A stretch of 64,000 nt of DNA from Aquirhabdus parva (GCF_003351745.1 NZ_CP031222.1:186001-250000); one strand, 5' to 3'. Numbered from the stretch's first letter, positions 1 through 9,292 are shown. The notes: generated by a model not told the origin, from the letters alone. Program-made: numbers and translations.

Positions 1-749
1 GTTTTCGGGTCATTGATGTACTTCACGACACGATCCCAGACTTTGCCCATTTTGATCCAGTCCGCGCGTTTGGCGGCAAGGCTGGCAGGGTTTACGGTGA
101 TTCCGTCATAGATCAACCCCGGTGCATCGGCTGAGGTGTAGAGCGGATGTGAGCCGGCTACCGCTTTAAGCGTTTGGTTCGCAACGGGCTGCCACACAGC
201 GACTGCGGCGACACTGCCAGAGGCCAAGACCTGCGGCAATTCATTGGTTTTACCATTGACCAGTTTGACTGAGGATTCCGCTACGCCATTTTTTTTGAGC
301 GCATTGACCAGCAGTAGGTGATCGACGAGTCCACGTTCGACACCGACAGATTTGCCGGCTAAGTCTTTGATGGATTTAATCGCGGGTGTGCCGATGACCA
401 TATCATTGCCGCTGGAGTAGTCGGTAAGCAGCACCATGACACCTTTAGTACCGCCAGCTCCTGTGACCAGCATATCGCCATTGGTTGCACCGACTGCATC
501 GAGTTTGCCTGCGGCAAAGGCATCCAGTGAAGCAGAGTAGTCAAACCATTGGAAGCTTGCATCAACACCGGCTTCTTTTAACCAGCCTTTATCAATCGCG
601 ATCTGCCATGCAACAAAGCCTGGCCAATCGCTATAGCCAATTTTAAGCGGTGCCGCTTGGGCAACCGAAGTGATGAGCCCTGCTGTGCTTAGGATGAGCG
701 TTGCAAGTGCAGTCCGTTTGATGAAGCGTTGAGTCTTAGATGTCGTCAT
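1..749 (-). CDS. ABC transporter substrate-binding protein, NitT/TauT family (3' end outside window)
   Basis: Periplasmic solute-binding protein of an ABC importer. The start is the ATG at 749. The first ~32 residues form a signal peptide (KR-rich start, hydrophobic stretch, cleavage probably after VAQA), followed by a mature start PLKIGYSDWPGF typical of NMT1/TauA-like proteins. The region around residues 70-110, with a TNGD step and a DYSSGND segment, resembles the binding proteins of the nitrate/taurine/aliphatic sulfonate group and of urea-carboxylase-associated transporters. About 249 residues are visible; the C-terminus, and any permease or ATPase genes, lie to the left of the window. 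It follows a dioxygenase and a TIM-barrel gene on the same strand and may be co-transcribed with them. The substrate cannot be assigned. Confidence 0.85.
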   Translation of the reverse strand, partial: MTTSKTQRFIKRTALATLILSTAGLITSVAQAAPLKIGYSDWPGFVAWQIAIDKGWLKEAGVDASFQWFDYSASLDAFAAGKLDAVGATNGDMLVTGAGGTKGVMVLLTDYSSGNDMVIGTPAIKSIKDLAGKSVGVERGLVDHLLLVNALKKNGVAESSVKLVNGKTNELPQVLASGSVAAVAVWQPVANQTLKAVAGSHPLYTSADAPGLIYDGITVNPASLAAKRADWIKMGKVWDRVVKYINDPK

Positions 750-838
750 GATGTTTCCCCGCGGATATAAAGTTAAAAAAGTGAATCGTTGTTTACAGTG
801 GTGTTACGTGCTTTGTTGCTGAATCAAAAAAAATTGTC

Positions 839-1927
839 CTATAGCTTGTGCTCAGATGGGCCAAAGGAGTTTAGTGGTCGTGCGTGATGACCGAGTTTGA
901 GTGAACCGTTGTTGAGTCGGACCTTGAGGTAGCCAAAACTTTGCGCGGTCTGGGCAAACAGATGCTCACCAGCATTCAATGCAGGATATTTTTGAATCGT
1001 TTCTGCTGTGGCAAAGGCTGGTAATGGTTCCACGCGGGTGTGATAGTCACAACCAAAAAAGAGCGGAAATGAATAGCGTTCCGTGCTGACCTTACGCACG
1101 CGATGAGCTGTGGCGACAAACGTGCCACCACTCCAGATTTCCATGAGATCACCGATATTGACAATAAAGGCATCTTCCATGGGGGGTGCATCAATCCATT
1201 TGCCTTCGCCATTGACGACTTCTAGTCCGGGTGCCGTGGGCAGCAAAATAGTGAAGCACTCATAGTCTGTATGCGCACCGATGCCCGGGCTATCACTGGC
1301 GCTTGCATCAAAAGGATAGTGAATCAGTCGTAGTTGGGAGGTGGGGTTCTGGATAAAACCATCAAACGCATCTTCGGCTAATCCGAGCGCGAGGGCAAAA
1401 CCGTGTAAAAGGGTTTGACCCAGTGCAAAGACGGCTTGGTAATAGGTGCGAATTGCTGCCTCAAATCCTGTCTGTTCTGGCCAGACATTGAGTCCATGCA
1501 TCGGCGTCCCTGCAATCACATCAGGATCATCCACTGAATGTTCAAAGCCCAAATCAAAAGCTTCTTTACGATCATGCTTGCCGGTGGCAAACACTTCTTC
1601 CCCTTCCGGCACATAACCCCGATGCGCTAGGTTCCCTGAATTGCCGATGTAGTAGCGCATTTTTTCAGTTAAGGGTAAATCAAAGAAATCTCGGGTTTGC
1701 TCAATCAAGTGGCTACGCATTAATCTGGATACGGCATGGCCAGTGATATAGAAGAAACCCACTTCACGTGCGGCTTTACCGAGAGCTTCTGCGGTGTGGA
1801 GGCGAATGGGAAGATCAGGACTGTATAACCCTGAAATATCAATAATCGGTAGTTGATCGAAATGATGCGATGTCGGTGGCGCGGTTGTTAAGGTCGTTTG
1901 CGAATGTGTTGCTGGTGCATGGTACAT
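839..1927 (-). CDS. Isopenicillin N synthase family 2-oxoglutarate/Fe(II) dioxygenase
   Basis: Non-haem iron oxygenase of the IPNS/2OG-Fe(II) superfamily, 362 residues from the ATG at 1927; a longer reading frame begins at a TTG at 2011, but the extra 28 residues look unconserved. The N-terminal DIOX_N domain begins at LPIIDISG (about residue 26). The catalytic domain shows the iron ligands H219-x-D221 (GAHTDYECF) and H275 (TAHRVRKV), and R284-x-S286 (RYSF) as the anchor for the 2-oxoacid carboxylate. Family members oxidise small molecules in the cytosol. It lies between a TIM-barrel isomerase-like gene and a binding-protein gene, all on the minus strand, which suggests uptake and catabolism of one compound. 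The substrate is unknown. Confidence 0.88.
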   Translation of the reverse strand: MYHAPATHSQTTLTTAPPTSHHFDQLPIIDISGLYSPDLPIRLHTAEALGKAAREVGFFYITGHAVSRLMRSHLIEQTRDFFDLPLTEKMRYYIGNSGNLAHRGYVPEGEEVFATGKHDRKEAFDLGFEHSVDDPDVIAGTPMHGLNVWPEQTGFEAAIRTYYQAVFALGQTLLHGFALALGLAEDAFDGFIQNPTSQLRLIHYPFDASASDSPGIGAHTDYECFTILLPTAPGLEVVNGEGKWIDAPPMEDAFIVNIGDLMEIWSGGTFVATAHRVRKVSTERYSFPLFFGCDYHTRVEPLPAFATAETIQKYPALNAGEHLFAQTAQSFGYLKVRLNNGSLKLGHHARPLNSFGPSEHKL

Positions 1928-2110
1928 GGCGTAAACACTCAGACTGAATCTGGTCGTCCAGAAAAAGTAAGCACCATGATGTTTGGGTCGTCCCAAACGG
2001 TGGGTTATCAATAACGCGTCATCCGCGCTAAAAACAAATCATTAATGTTCATAAAAGCAAAGGACATGCCATTTTTTAAAAATGAATGCGAATCAATGCT
2101 GTGACAAAAT

Positions 2111-2983
2111 TTAAGCAATGCTAGATTCAGCACGCTGTAAAAAAGCACTGTCATGGTGCGAGAAATGCACTCTTTCGGTGTCTCCAATCCAGCGATTCAT
2201 CTGCCAAATGTCAGCCACTTGCTCACCAGTGAAAGGGATTTGATGGGTATAGCCATCTGGGCCACATTCTGGGGTCATGGTACTGATTTGATAGCCTTGC
2301 GCGCGCTGTGCATCCCATACCGCTTCCCAGCAGCGCTGGTGCGATGCTAGACAATCGGCATAAGCGGGATCTGCCGGATGAGGCACTTGTGGACCTTGCG
2401 GATAACCGATCCGACCATGAACATGATGACCATGGGGTGCGAGCTCAGCGATCGTATCCCACTCACTGTCCATGAGTCTTTCCGAGACCACGACCCAATG
2501 ACTAAAATCACAAGTTAATTTCAGAGCCGGAACTTTACGTACGACATCACGCGTCACCCATGGATTGAAAAATGAACGTCCGCGATGTGTCTCAAAACTG
2601 CAGATCACATCATGTTGATCTGCGATATCAACGGCACGCGAAAAGAAATCAATTTGCTGATCCAATGACCATGCGTCACAACCTGCCATCACATTAAAAA
2701 AGCGCGGTTTCAGGTCTTTGCCATTAATGATTTTTGCTTCAAGATCAGCAAGGTGATCGGCAATTGTTGCGCTGCGCTCAGGCACATAACTGCCTGCTGT
2801 ACAGATCTCGGCGATCAGCCCTAAACCTGACTCGGTCACTTCAATTGCAAAGCGTTCACGTTTGGCTGGGTCATGCGGAATCGGGGCTTCAATGCCATCG
2901 AACTGTGCTTCACGGACCGCGCTAAAGGCTTCGGATAACGGCCCGTGAAAACCCCAGAAGGTTTTGTACAATTGTAATTTCAT
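2111..2983 (-). CDS. Sugar phosphate isomerase/epimerase-like TIM barrel protein
   Basis: A 290-residue protein of the xylose isomerase-like TIM-barrel (AP_endonuc_2) superfamily, which includes hydroxypyruvate isomerase, inosose dehydratase and sugar epimerases. Probable metal ligands at the ends of the barrel strands are E131 (SFETHRGR), D159 (CDFSHW), a histidine in HHVHGRIG (H187 or H189) and E239 (TPECGPDGY), in the expected order and spacing. There is no signal peptide. The first gene of a probable three-gene minus-strand group, with the dioxygenase and transporter binding protein downstream; the 183 bases between this gene and the chosen dioxygenase start hold no obvious terminator. 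Reaction and substrate cannot be told from sequence. Confidence 0.85.
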   Translation of the reverse strand: MKLQLYKTFWGFHGPLSEAFSAVREAQFDGIEAPIPHDPAKRERFAIEVTESGLGLIAEICTAGSYVPERSATIADHLADLEAKIINGKDLKPRFFNVMAGCDAWSLDQQIDFFSRAVDIADQHDVICSFETHRGRSFFNPWVTRDVVRKVPALKLTCDFSHWVVVSERLMDSEWDTIAELAPHGHHVHGRIGYPQGPQVPHPADPAYADCLASHQRCWEAVWDAQRAQGYQISTMTPECGPDGYTHQIPFTGEQVADIWQMNRWIGDTERVHFSHHDSAFLQRAESSIA

Positions 2984-3067
2984 AAAAAAAACTCACACGG
3001 TGGAAGGAGTCTTCATCCAGCAAGTTCTGTACCACGGATTTTTAGAGGCGGAAAATAGCGGTGTGAT

Positions 3068-3994
3068 TTAAGCTAAAGCAGTTTGAATTTCTGCCCGTAG
3101 TTCACTGAGTTGCTTTGCTTTTTTAAGTTTAGCCCACAACAGTTCGGCTTCACTATAACCTTGTGTGAGCATTCCTAGCCATTGCTTATAGCGTCCGACC
3201 AGTCCGGCATCGGTTTTGGTTGGACTGTCCAAGAAATCGAGTTGCAACTGCAGCAATGTCGCCCAGTCAATCTCAGCTTGACCACGAATGCGATTCACCA
3301 GATCTGGACGGGTGACTGCGCCGCGGCCCAGCATCAGATCTACACATCCTGATACCTGTTGACATCGTACGGCGTCATCTACAGTCCAGATTTCACCATT
3401 GGCGATCAGGGACATTTTGACGGCTTCGCGTACCGCAGGTAGCTTTTCCCAGTAGGCTGGCGGCTTATAGCCATCTGTTTTGGTACGGGCGTGAATAGTC
3501 AGCCACGCGGCTCCCGCTGCCTCTATCGCGCGGGCATTATCCAGTGTCCGGCTATCGTCAAGATAGCCAAGGCGCATTTTTGCGGAGACCGGGATATGAG
3601 CAGGTACGGCTTGGCGAACAGCACTGATAATCTGGTAAATCACCTCTGGCTCATCTAGAAGCACGGCACCGCCACGATGGCGATTGACGGTTTTTGCAGG
3701 ACACCCAAAATTCAGATCAATCGCAGGCGCACCAAGTTCCGCTGCAAACGCAGCGTTGTCGGCCAAAGCGATCGGATCATTACCTAAAAACTGGATATGC
3801 ACGGGCGTGCCGCTGTCAGTTTTGCAGGCATTGTGCAATTCTGGGCAGTAGCTGTGAATCACATGGGCTGGCAGAAGCTGATCGGTCACGCGAATAAACT
3901 CAGTTACGCACCAGTCGTAAGAACCGACTTCGGTGAGTAGACGACGCATGGGTGGGTCAGTGAGACCTTCCATGGGGGCGAGGATGAGTTTCAT
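3068..3994 (-). CDS. dusC: tRNA-dihydrouridine(16) synthase DusC
   Basis: Flavin enzyme that reduces a uridine in the tRNA D-loop. The 308 residues align along their whole length with DusC: the FMN-binding start LAPMEGLTDPPMR, the DusC-type TEFIRVTDQLLP segment, the catalytic-loop NFGCPAKTVN with C98 as proton donor, and K139/R141 in VSAKMRLG. The later ARTKTDGY and IANGEIW segments fit DusC better than DusA or DusB. Start at the ATG at 3994. It is transcribed alone; the S53 peptidase gene upstream is separated from it by a strong hairpin terminator. Confidence 0.93.
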   Translation of the reverse strand: MKLILAPMEGLTDPPMRRLLTEVGSYDWCVTEFIRVTDQLLPAHVIHSYCPELHNACKTDSGTPVHIQFLGNDPIALADNAAFAAELGAPAIDLNFGCPAKTVNRHRGGAVLLDEPEVIYQIISAVRQAVPAHIPVSAKMRLGYLDDSRTLDNARAIEAAGAAWLTIHARTKTDGYKPPAYWEKLPAVREAVKMSLIANGEIWTVDDAVRCQQVSGCVDLMLGRGAVTRPDLVNRIRGQAEIDWATLLQLQLDFLDSPTKTDAGLVGRYKQWLGMLTQGYSEAELLWAKLKKAKQLSELRAEIQTALA

Positions 3995-4150
3995 GCGGGG
4001 AAAATGTGGTCAGGTGCGATTCGGGAGGTCTTTATAGCGGATTTTGAGTAATAGGTAAACAAAACCTTGAGCCTGATTGGAAAAGTGGTCTATAGCAGTG
4101 AGGTTATCTATATAGAAAAGATTATTGGAACTAAAACGAGAGATTTGATG

Positions 4151-4187
4151 TCAAAAAAATCACCGCAGATATGCGGTGATTTTTTGA
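4151..4187. terminator. Rho-independent terminator behind the S53 peptidase gene
   Basis: A perfect stem ATCACCGCA (4159-4167) / TGCGGTGAT (4172-4180) with a 4-base loop, flanked by an A run on one side and a T run on the other, so it can work in both directions. It lies 15 bases beyond the stop of the peptidase gene, which is read from the minus strand. Confidence 0.88.
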
Positions 4188-4201
4188 CATGGTGAACCGA
4201 C

Positions 4202-5971
4202 TTATTTAGAGAAGTCAGGGTTGGCTTTGATAAAGGCGTTTAGCTTGGAAATGTCAAAGCTACCAAAGCCTGTGGAAGCATCCCATCCTGCCTTAGCGAC
4301 ATAGCCTGGGTTACTGCCGTATCCGTTATTGCCCGAGGTGATGTCGTGAACCAATGTTGTATCGGTATTGGTTGAGAAGTATTTGTAGATACTGGCCGCT
4401 GGGAAACCAAGTGTATTGTTATTGGCTGACTGCAAGCGTGCCCAGATCCCGACAAAAATAGGTGAGGCTAAGCTTGTGCCACCATATTGAACAAGTTTAC
4501 CGTTGTAATAGATTTGAGCACCGCTGTTTCCGTCGGCATCGAAGGCAATGTCAGGTAGTGCACGTTTTGTTGATCCTGTGATCGCTGTGGTTTGCCATGT
4601 GGGTGCCGCTTGCAAGGTACTATAGCCACCCCCTGTTGCCCAGATTCGTGTTCCAGACAGACCTTCATTCCAGACGGTTTCGCTGCTATAAGCGGTGCCA
4701 TCGGTATAGAGTCCCGTTCCGCCTACGGCAATCGCGTACGGCGAACTGGCTGGTGTTGATACAGTGTAGTTTGCACCATTAGGTACGCCACCTGTTTTTT
4801 CATATACGCCTTCATCGCCGCTGGAAACCGAAACGGTTTGCCCTTGCGCAATAGCTTGTTTAAACACGGTATTGGTTGCATCGATGCTGTCATCGGTGCC
4901 TTCATATTGACCAAAAGATGCATTGATCACTTTGACAACGTTGTCAGTCACCGCACGATTAAAAGCGTTCACGATGGAAGCATTGGTGTTCCGATCTGGG
5001 GCATTATAGAAAATAATTTGTTTTACTGCGCCTCCTGCGGCACCTACGATTGACTGGCTATCCAGTTGCCATTCCGCATTTGATTTGGAGTGAGATCCCG
5101 AGCCAATATTGATAATGGATGTTGATACAGGGCTCAGATTGTTTGCTGTCGTATAAGTATTAAGATCTTTGACTGTGAGGGTTTGACTACCCCAAGTTAC
5201 GATACCTACAGCCGTATTGGATGCTGTTGGTGTGGTTCCTGCACCGTATAATCTTGAGAAGTCGAGAGGGTTATGACCCACTTTTGCAGGTGTAGCGGAA
5301 GTACGAGCGTCAGAAGCTGTTTTTCCAGTACTTAATGGAACCTCATGGTGATAGGTGCGTGCAACTGCCGCTGTTTGTAGACCGAGAACCGTATCTACGA
5401 TGCCACTCAATGATTGAGGAACCTGAGCATCGGTTGTGTTGGCAAAGACAGTACTACCGTCCTTTTGGAATTGTTTCAGCGTGGTATTAAATGCTTTTTT
5501 AGCAGTCGCAGTGGTTCCTGTCGCTGTAATGAATAAGCGGTTTGGAGCAACATTAATGTTGCTATAGCCAGCTTGAGTCAAATGTTTAACAACGGTATCA
5601 ACTTGTTTTTGAGTTGGACCGTATTGCTCTGTAAATTGAGCGGGAGTTAAATATTGACGCGTAGCACCCGATAGGAAAAATTGAAGCTGTTTATCGAGCT
5701 GTGCTTCGTTGCGGAGCTTGAGTCCGACAGTGATTTCGACAGGCTCGTTACTGGAGAGCTCAGTTGCATTGGCCAGTACTGACGCTGATGGCGCACTTAA
5801 TCCAGAGGTAGTTGCTTTCACTGCAGCGGGATTAAAGGCTTTAGTTTTGGTAGACACCCAAGCTTCGGCACCTTGTGCGGTCAACGATGTGGCAAGCGCT
5901 ACAGAGATAGCGGCGGATAATACAGTCAAACGACGCGCTTGGGTAAAGCGCTTAGCGATAGATTGTTGCAT
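4202..5971 (-). CDS. Secreted S53 family serine-carboxyl peptidase (sedolisin/kumamolisin type)
   Basis: Acid-type extracellular endopeptidase, 589 residues. Layout: signal peptide (residues 1-37, ending about AQGAEA), pro-kumamolisin activation domain (about 65-205), then the peptidase domain. The S53 catalytic residues are visible: E300 and D304 in SNAEWQLDSQ, the oxyanion aspartate D386 in SVSSGDEG, and the nucleophile S500 in GGTSLASP. The C-terminal DITSGNNGYG and GWDASTGFGSFD segments form the usual calcium site. No cysteine is present in the protein. A GGAG ribosome site lies 7 bases before the ATG at 5971. It is a single gene with its own terminator and a long AT-rich upstream spacer. 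The enzyme probably matures by removal of the prodomain after export. Confidence 0.93.
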   Translation of the reverse strand: MQQSIAKRFTQARRLTVLSAAISVALATSLTAQGAEAWVSTKTKAFNPAAVKATTSGLSAPSASVLANATELSSNEPVEITVGLKLRNEAQLDKQLQFFLSGATRQYLTPAQFTEQYGPTQKQVDTVVKHLTQAGYSNINVAPNRLFITATGTTATAKKAFNTTLKQFQKDGSTVFANTTDAQVPQSLSGIVDTVLGLQTAAVARTYHHEVPLSTGKTASDARTSATPAKVGHNPLDFSRLYGAGTTPTASNTAVGIVTWGSQTLTVKDLNTYTTANNLSPVSTSIINIGSGSHSKSNAEWQLDSQSIVGAAGGAVKQIIFYNAPDRNTNASIVNAFNRAVTDNVVKVINASFGQYEGTDDSIDATNTVFKQAIAQGQTVSVSSGDEGVYEKTGGVPNGANYTVSTPASSPYAIAVGGTGLYTDGTAYSSETVWNEGLSGTRIWATGGGYSTLQAAPTWQTTAITGSTKRALPDIAFDADGNSGAQIYYNGKLVQYGGTSLASPIFVGIWARLQSANNNTLGFPAASIYKYFSTNTDTTLVHDITSGNNGYGSNPGYVAKAGWDASTGFGSFDISKLNAFIKANPDFSK

Positions 5972-6477
5972 ATAAAACTCCGGATAATGAAGGTATGATG
6001 CGATTTGTCTTTTTACTGATTGGTCTGTTTGTTGGTAATGAAGACAATTTGAGTATAGGATTATTTATCCAAAAATAAAGTATTATTGTTCATTATAAAT
6101 AGAAGGATTTATTTTTTAATTATCGTATGAATTCATAAGTTAAATAATTATATTTAAAAACGATATTGAGCTAATTTTAAAGTTGTTATTTTATATTTAT
6201 TTGATTTTTAATAATTAAATTTTATTTTCGTATTATGTGTTATCAATCTTGGATAACGAATTCAGTGTTTGTGATATCAAAAGTTAATTTAACTTTTTTG
6301 TCAACATATGGGTCTGGTTATGGGGTTTTGTAAATATATATTAAAAATCATATTATCAATTTACATTTAAATATTTGTCTGTTTTAAATGTTATTTTGTC
6401 TGAAATAATAAATAATATTATTCTTAAATGATGACTTGGTCACATTTTGAACGGATTTTTAAATCTAGAGCACTCTT
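5972..6477. other. AT-rich intergenic spacer
   Basis: About 500 bases without a credible gene on either strand, much richer in A and T than the rest of the window. It holds the upstream control region of the peptidase gene (a TATACT-like hexamer on the minus strand at 6052-6057, without a good -35 partner) and a perfect AT palindrome at 6279-6297 (AAAAGTTAA-T-TTAACTTTT). No IS end, tRNA or direct repeat was seen. Confidence 0.6.
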
Positions 6478-8061
6478 TTAATCTTCATTTGCGCGATAAG
6501 AGGGTGTCATCCCTGCCTGCATCTTGGGTGCAGTGCCTTCTTTATTCTGCTTAATCCTAAGCGCGCCAATCAATGGCAAAACATGATGCACATTTAAATT
6601 GGTCTGCGCACGCGTAGCCGCCACATAAAGCAAGCGTAGCTCTTCATCGGCAATCTGGGCTTCGTTTTTATTGATTTTATAGCTGTAGTCATCTTCAAGC
6701 TGGACGTTGTGCCACTCCAATCCCTTCGCTTTATGCGCAGTAGAAATCACGTAGTCTGCCGTGGCGATCGGGGTGATTTTGAGTAAGGCTTTTTTCAGGG
6801 GGTCGGTGCCATGATCATCAACCAGTTTCACCAAGGATTTGATGTCACTGCCATCATTGGTTTCACAGTATTCATGTACGTCCTGCCAGCTTGAAAACCA
6901 TGCGAGTTCAGGTGCGTCAAAGACACGTCGCCCCGCCTTAAGTGACGCGGCGGCATCGACAAATTTCAATAAGCGTTCACTGTCTGCTTGCAGCGCAACT
7001 TTATCCCCATTGACGAGGCCTGAAAGCAATAACGACATGGCTCGGGCATTGGTACGGCACAAGATGGCATTTTTGACGCTCATGCGCGGAGATAAATCAA
7101 TCTTGGATTGCTTGGAGGGCTCGCCTTCCAGCGGGACTTGCTCTTTGAGCTCACGTAAAAAAACATTAGCGACATCGGCAACAGCATCACCAAAGCGAAA
7201 TGAGCGGGTGAGTCGAGTCGCAGTCAGAGGCAACTGCTGCATGGCATTGACCGCACCGCGCCAAGCGTAAATTTGCTGATGCGCATCGCCAACATAAATC
7301 ACCTGCGCGCGCTTTTGTTTCATCAGCACACCCAGCATTAAGGGGTCAGAATCCTGTGCTTCATCAAACAGAATATAATCCACAGGGATGATCGGATCAG
7401 ACAGTGCCCAGCATTTGAGATAAATGTCATGTCCGATTCCAGCTTGATGGCGAGGATCGATCGAATCTCGCCAGCGTTTTTCAACATGGGGAAATAGATA
7501 CAAACGCAGACTTTCGACATCATCGGGGTGAAGCCATTCGGGCAGTTCAATATGACGTGGAGCAGGATGCTGGGCATTGGTTGCGCAGAAGCGGCTGACT
7601 GCATTGCTGATAAAACTGCCGAGACGACTGGGAGTCAGCGTAAAGTATTCAAAACGATTACCCAGCATGCGCCGAATTTTCATCGGCTCTAGTCGATATT
7701 CTTCTGCTAAACGGGATGGACTTAACCTCGGCAGCCGTAGCTTATCCGTGATGGCACGATTGACGTGACGAAATGCCATGGAGTGGAAGGTGCGGCAATC
7801 CACGTTGGCGTGAAAACGCGTTTTGGCGTGATCGGCAATGGCTTTATTAAAGGCTAAGTAGATCCCCTTTTTTTGTGGAATCGCTTGGCTGATCAGTTGC
7901 AAAGTCGTGGTTTTACCACTGCCGGCATAAGCAATAATTTTAAAAGACTGTCCGCTCTTGGCCTGCTCAATCGCTGTGGATTGCTCAGGCGTCGCAAGCG
8001 CTGCCTTTTGACCAGTTTTTTGTGTGGTATGGATGGTGTTCGGGTTTACAGAGTTGTTCAC
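6478..8061 (-). CDS. UvrD-like superfamily 1 DNA helicase, FBH1-type
   Basis: A 527-residue SF1A helicase. Motifs in order: Q motif (LATPEQSTAI, residues 22-31), Walker A AYAGSGKTT (K50), Walker B DEAQD (233-237), motif III GDAHQQIYAWRG (258-269), motif IV-like TRSFRFG, motif V STAHKAKGLEW and motif VI LLYVAATRA near the C-terminus. The short overall length and the GDAHQQIYAWRGA signature resemble the helicase core of FBH1 and phage-type helicases rather than full-length UvrD, Rep or PcrA. The start is a GTG at 8061, 6 bases after the tatC stop, so it is probably translated from the tat message. Likely an ATP-driven 3'-5' helicase or anti-recombinase acting on DNA; the exact role is inferred. 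Confidence 0.85.
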   Translation of the reverse strand: MNNSVNPNTIHTTQKTGQKAALATPEQSTAIEQAKSGQSFKIIAYAGSGKTTTLQLISQAIPQKKGIYLAFNKAIADHAKTRFHANVDCRTFHSMAFRHVNRAITDKLRLPRLSPSRLAEEYRLEPMKIRRMLGNRFEYFTLTPSRLGSFISNAVSRFCATNAQHPAPRHIELPEWLHPDDVESLRLYLFPHVEKRWRDSIDPRHQAGIGHDIYLKCWALSDPIIPVDYILFDEAQDSDPLMLGVLMKQKRAQVIYVGDAHQQIYAWRGAVNAMQQLPLTATRLTRSFRFGDAVADVANVFLRELKEQVPLEGEPSKQSKIDLSPRMSVKNAILCRTNARAMSLLLSGLVNGDKVALQADSERLLKFVDAAASLKAGRRVFDAPELAWFSSWQDVHEYCETNDGSDIKSLVKLVDDHGTDPLKKALLKITPIATADYVISTAHKAKGLEWHNVQLEDDYSYKINKNEAQIADEELRLLYVAATRAQTNLNVHHVLPLIGALRIKQNKEGTAPKMQAGMTPSYRANED

Positions 8062-8067
8062 TTCAGA

Positions 8068-8829
8068 TCAGGTACTCGCACGACGTCTTTCAAGTATACG
8101 CGCAAAGACCAATCCTAATTCAAATAATAACCACATCGGGATCGCCAGCATCGCCATACTGATCGCATCCGGTGGAGTCACAAACATGGCAATCGCAAAG
8201 CAACCCACGATGATATAGCGTCGTTTTGCGACCAATGAATCCACAGTCACAATTCCAGCCAGAACCAGTAAGAGGGTCGCAATCGGAATCTCGAAGGTTA
8301 AACCAAAGACTAGGAATAACTTTAAACAAAAGTTTAAATAGAGATTGATATCCGTCATTGGCACCACGCTATGCGGTGCAATATGAATAAAGAATGTCAG
8401 GATTGAGGGCAACGTAATAAAGTAAGCAAATGCCACACCGACATAAAACAGAAGAATACTGGAAGTCAGCATGGGGATCGCGATCTTACGCTCGTGCTTA
8501 TACAGGGCTGGCGCAATAAACTGCCAAATCTGATGCAGGATATAGGGCATACCAATCATAATCGCGACAAAGAACGTCAGCTTAAACGGTGCCATGAAGG
8601 TCGAGGTAATATCAGTCGCAATCATGGTCGCATTATGTGGAAGCTGTGCGCGCAATGGCACCGACAGCATTTCGTACAAGTCACGTGCAAAATACGCCAA
8701 TGAGAAGAAAATCAATCCGACACAGCTGAAAATTCGAATGAGATGCTTACGCAGTTCAATCAGGTGTGCGGTGATCGGCATCTCTGCGTGATCATCGTTT
8801 GATTCAGGTGGGGGTAAGGCTTCAGTCAT
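8068..8829 (-). CDS. tatC: Sec-independent protein translocase TatC
   Basis: Polytopic inner-membrane receptor of the twin-arginine translocase. 253 residues from the ATG at 8829, which overlaps the tatB stop (ATGACTGA arrangement); a longer in-frame start at 8865 would lie inside tatB and is unlikely. Conserved features: AHLIELRKHLIRI before the first membrane helix, the cytoplasmic FMAPFKLTF loop, HQIWQFIAPALYKHE, and six hydrophobic segments ending at MLAIPMWLLFELGLVFARI. It recognises RR signal peptides together with TatB. Last tat gene of a hisIE-tatA-tatB-tatC run. Confidence 0.95.
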   Translation of the reverse strand: MTEALPPPESNDDHAEMPITAHLIELRKHLIRIFSCVGLIFFSLAYFARDLYEMLSVPLRAQLPHNATMIATDITSTFMAPFKLTFFVAIMIGMPYILHQIWQFIAPALYKHERKIAIPMLTSSILLFYVGVAFAYFITLPSILTFFIHIAPHSVVPMTDINLYLNFCLKLFLVFGLTFEIPIATLLLVLAGIVTVDSLVAKRRYIIVGCFAIAMFVTPPDAISMAMLAIPMWLLFELGLVFARILERRRAST

Positions 8830-9292
8830 GGGTGTTTTTGTATTCTTCGGTGAGTGTCGTCTCATGTAGAGGACGAATTGCTTTGCGGTGCTGATAAGGT
8901 GCTGCTGGAATCAATGCGTCGCGTTCGGATTGAGAAATGACGACAAAATCACGTTGCACAAAGGAATGGGTTGGTGTCGCTTCGGCATTTCCTTTGATGG
9001 ATTGTTCTAAGCTGCTCATTTCACCTTGGATGTTTTGATGAATACTGTTCATCTCACTGCCAATCGACTGTTCGGCTTGGCGGATTTTCTCAAGTTCGTC
9101 GTTCATGCGTTTACGCATTTCAGCCAGATTGACCTCTTGCTCAATCTCCGCCTGAATCGTCGCAATACTGCGACGAATACGACCATACCATGCCCCAGCC
9201 ATGCGTGCAGCGTGAGGGAGTTTTTCAGGTCCGAGCACAATTAATGCGACGGCGCCCAGCAGTAAAATTTCAGTAAAGCCTATATCTAACAC
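8822..9292 (-). CDS. tatB: Sec-independent protein translocase TatB
   Basis: 156 residues from a GTG at 9292. One N-terminal membrane helix (about residues 4-21, DIGFTEILLLGAVALIVLGPEKLP) ends with the Tat hinge GPEKLP, followed by an amphipathic helix and a long charged coiled-coil region (about 40-105). The DIG..E start separates TatB from TatA. It forms the substrate-receptor complex with TatC. It overlaps tatC by 8 bases and follows tatA with a 71-base gap. Confidence 0.93.
   Translation of the reverse strand: MLDIGFTEILLLGAVALIVLGPEKLPHAARMAGAWYGRIRRSIATIQAEIEQEVNLAEMRKRMNDELEKIRQAEQSIGSEMNSIHQNIQGEMSSLEQSIKGNAEATPTHSFVQRDFVVISQSERDALIPAAPYQHRKAIRPLHETTLTEEYKNTHD

Noticed and set aside
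6839-7270. 143-residue plus-strand open frame inside the helicase gene
   Set aside because: Fully antisense to conserved helicase motifs; Ser/Arg-rich composition of a shadow frame.
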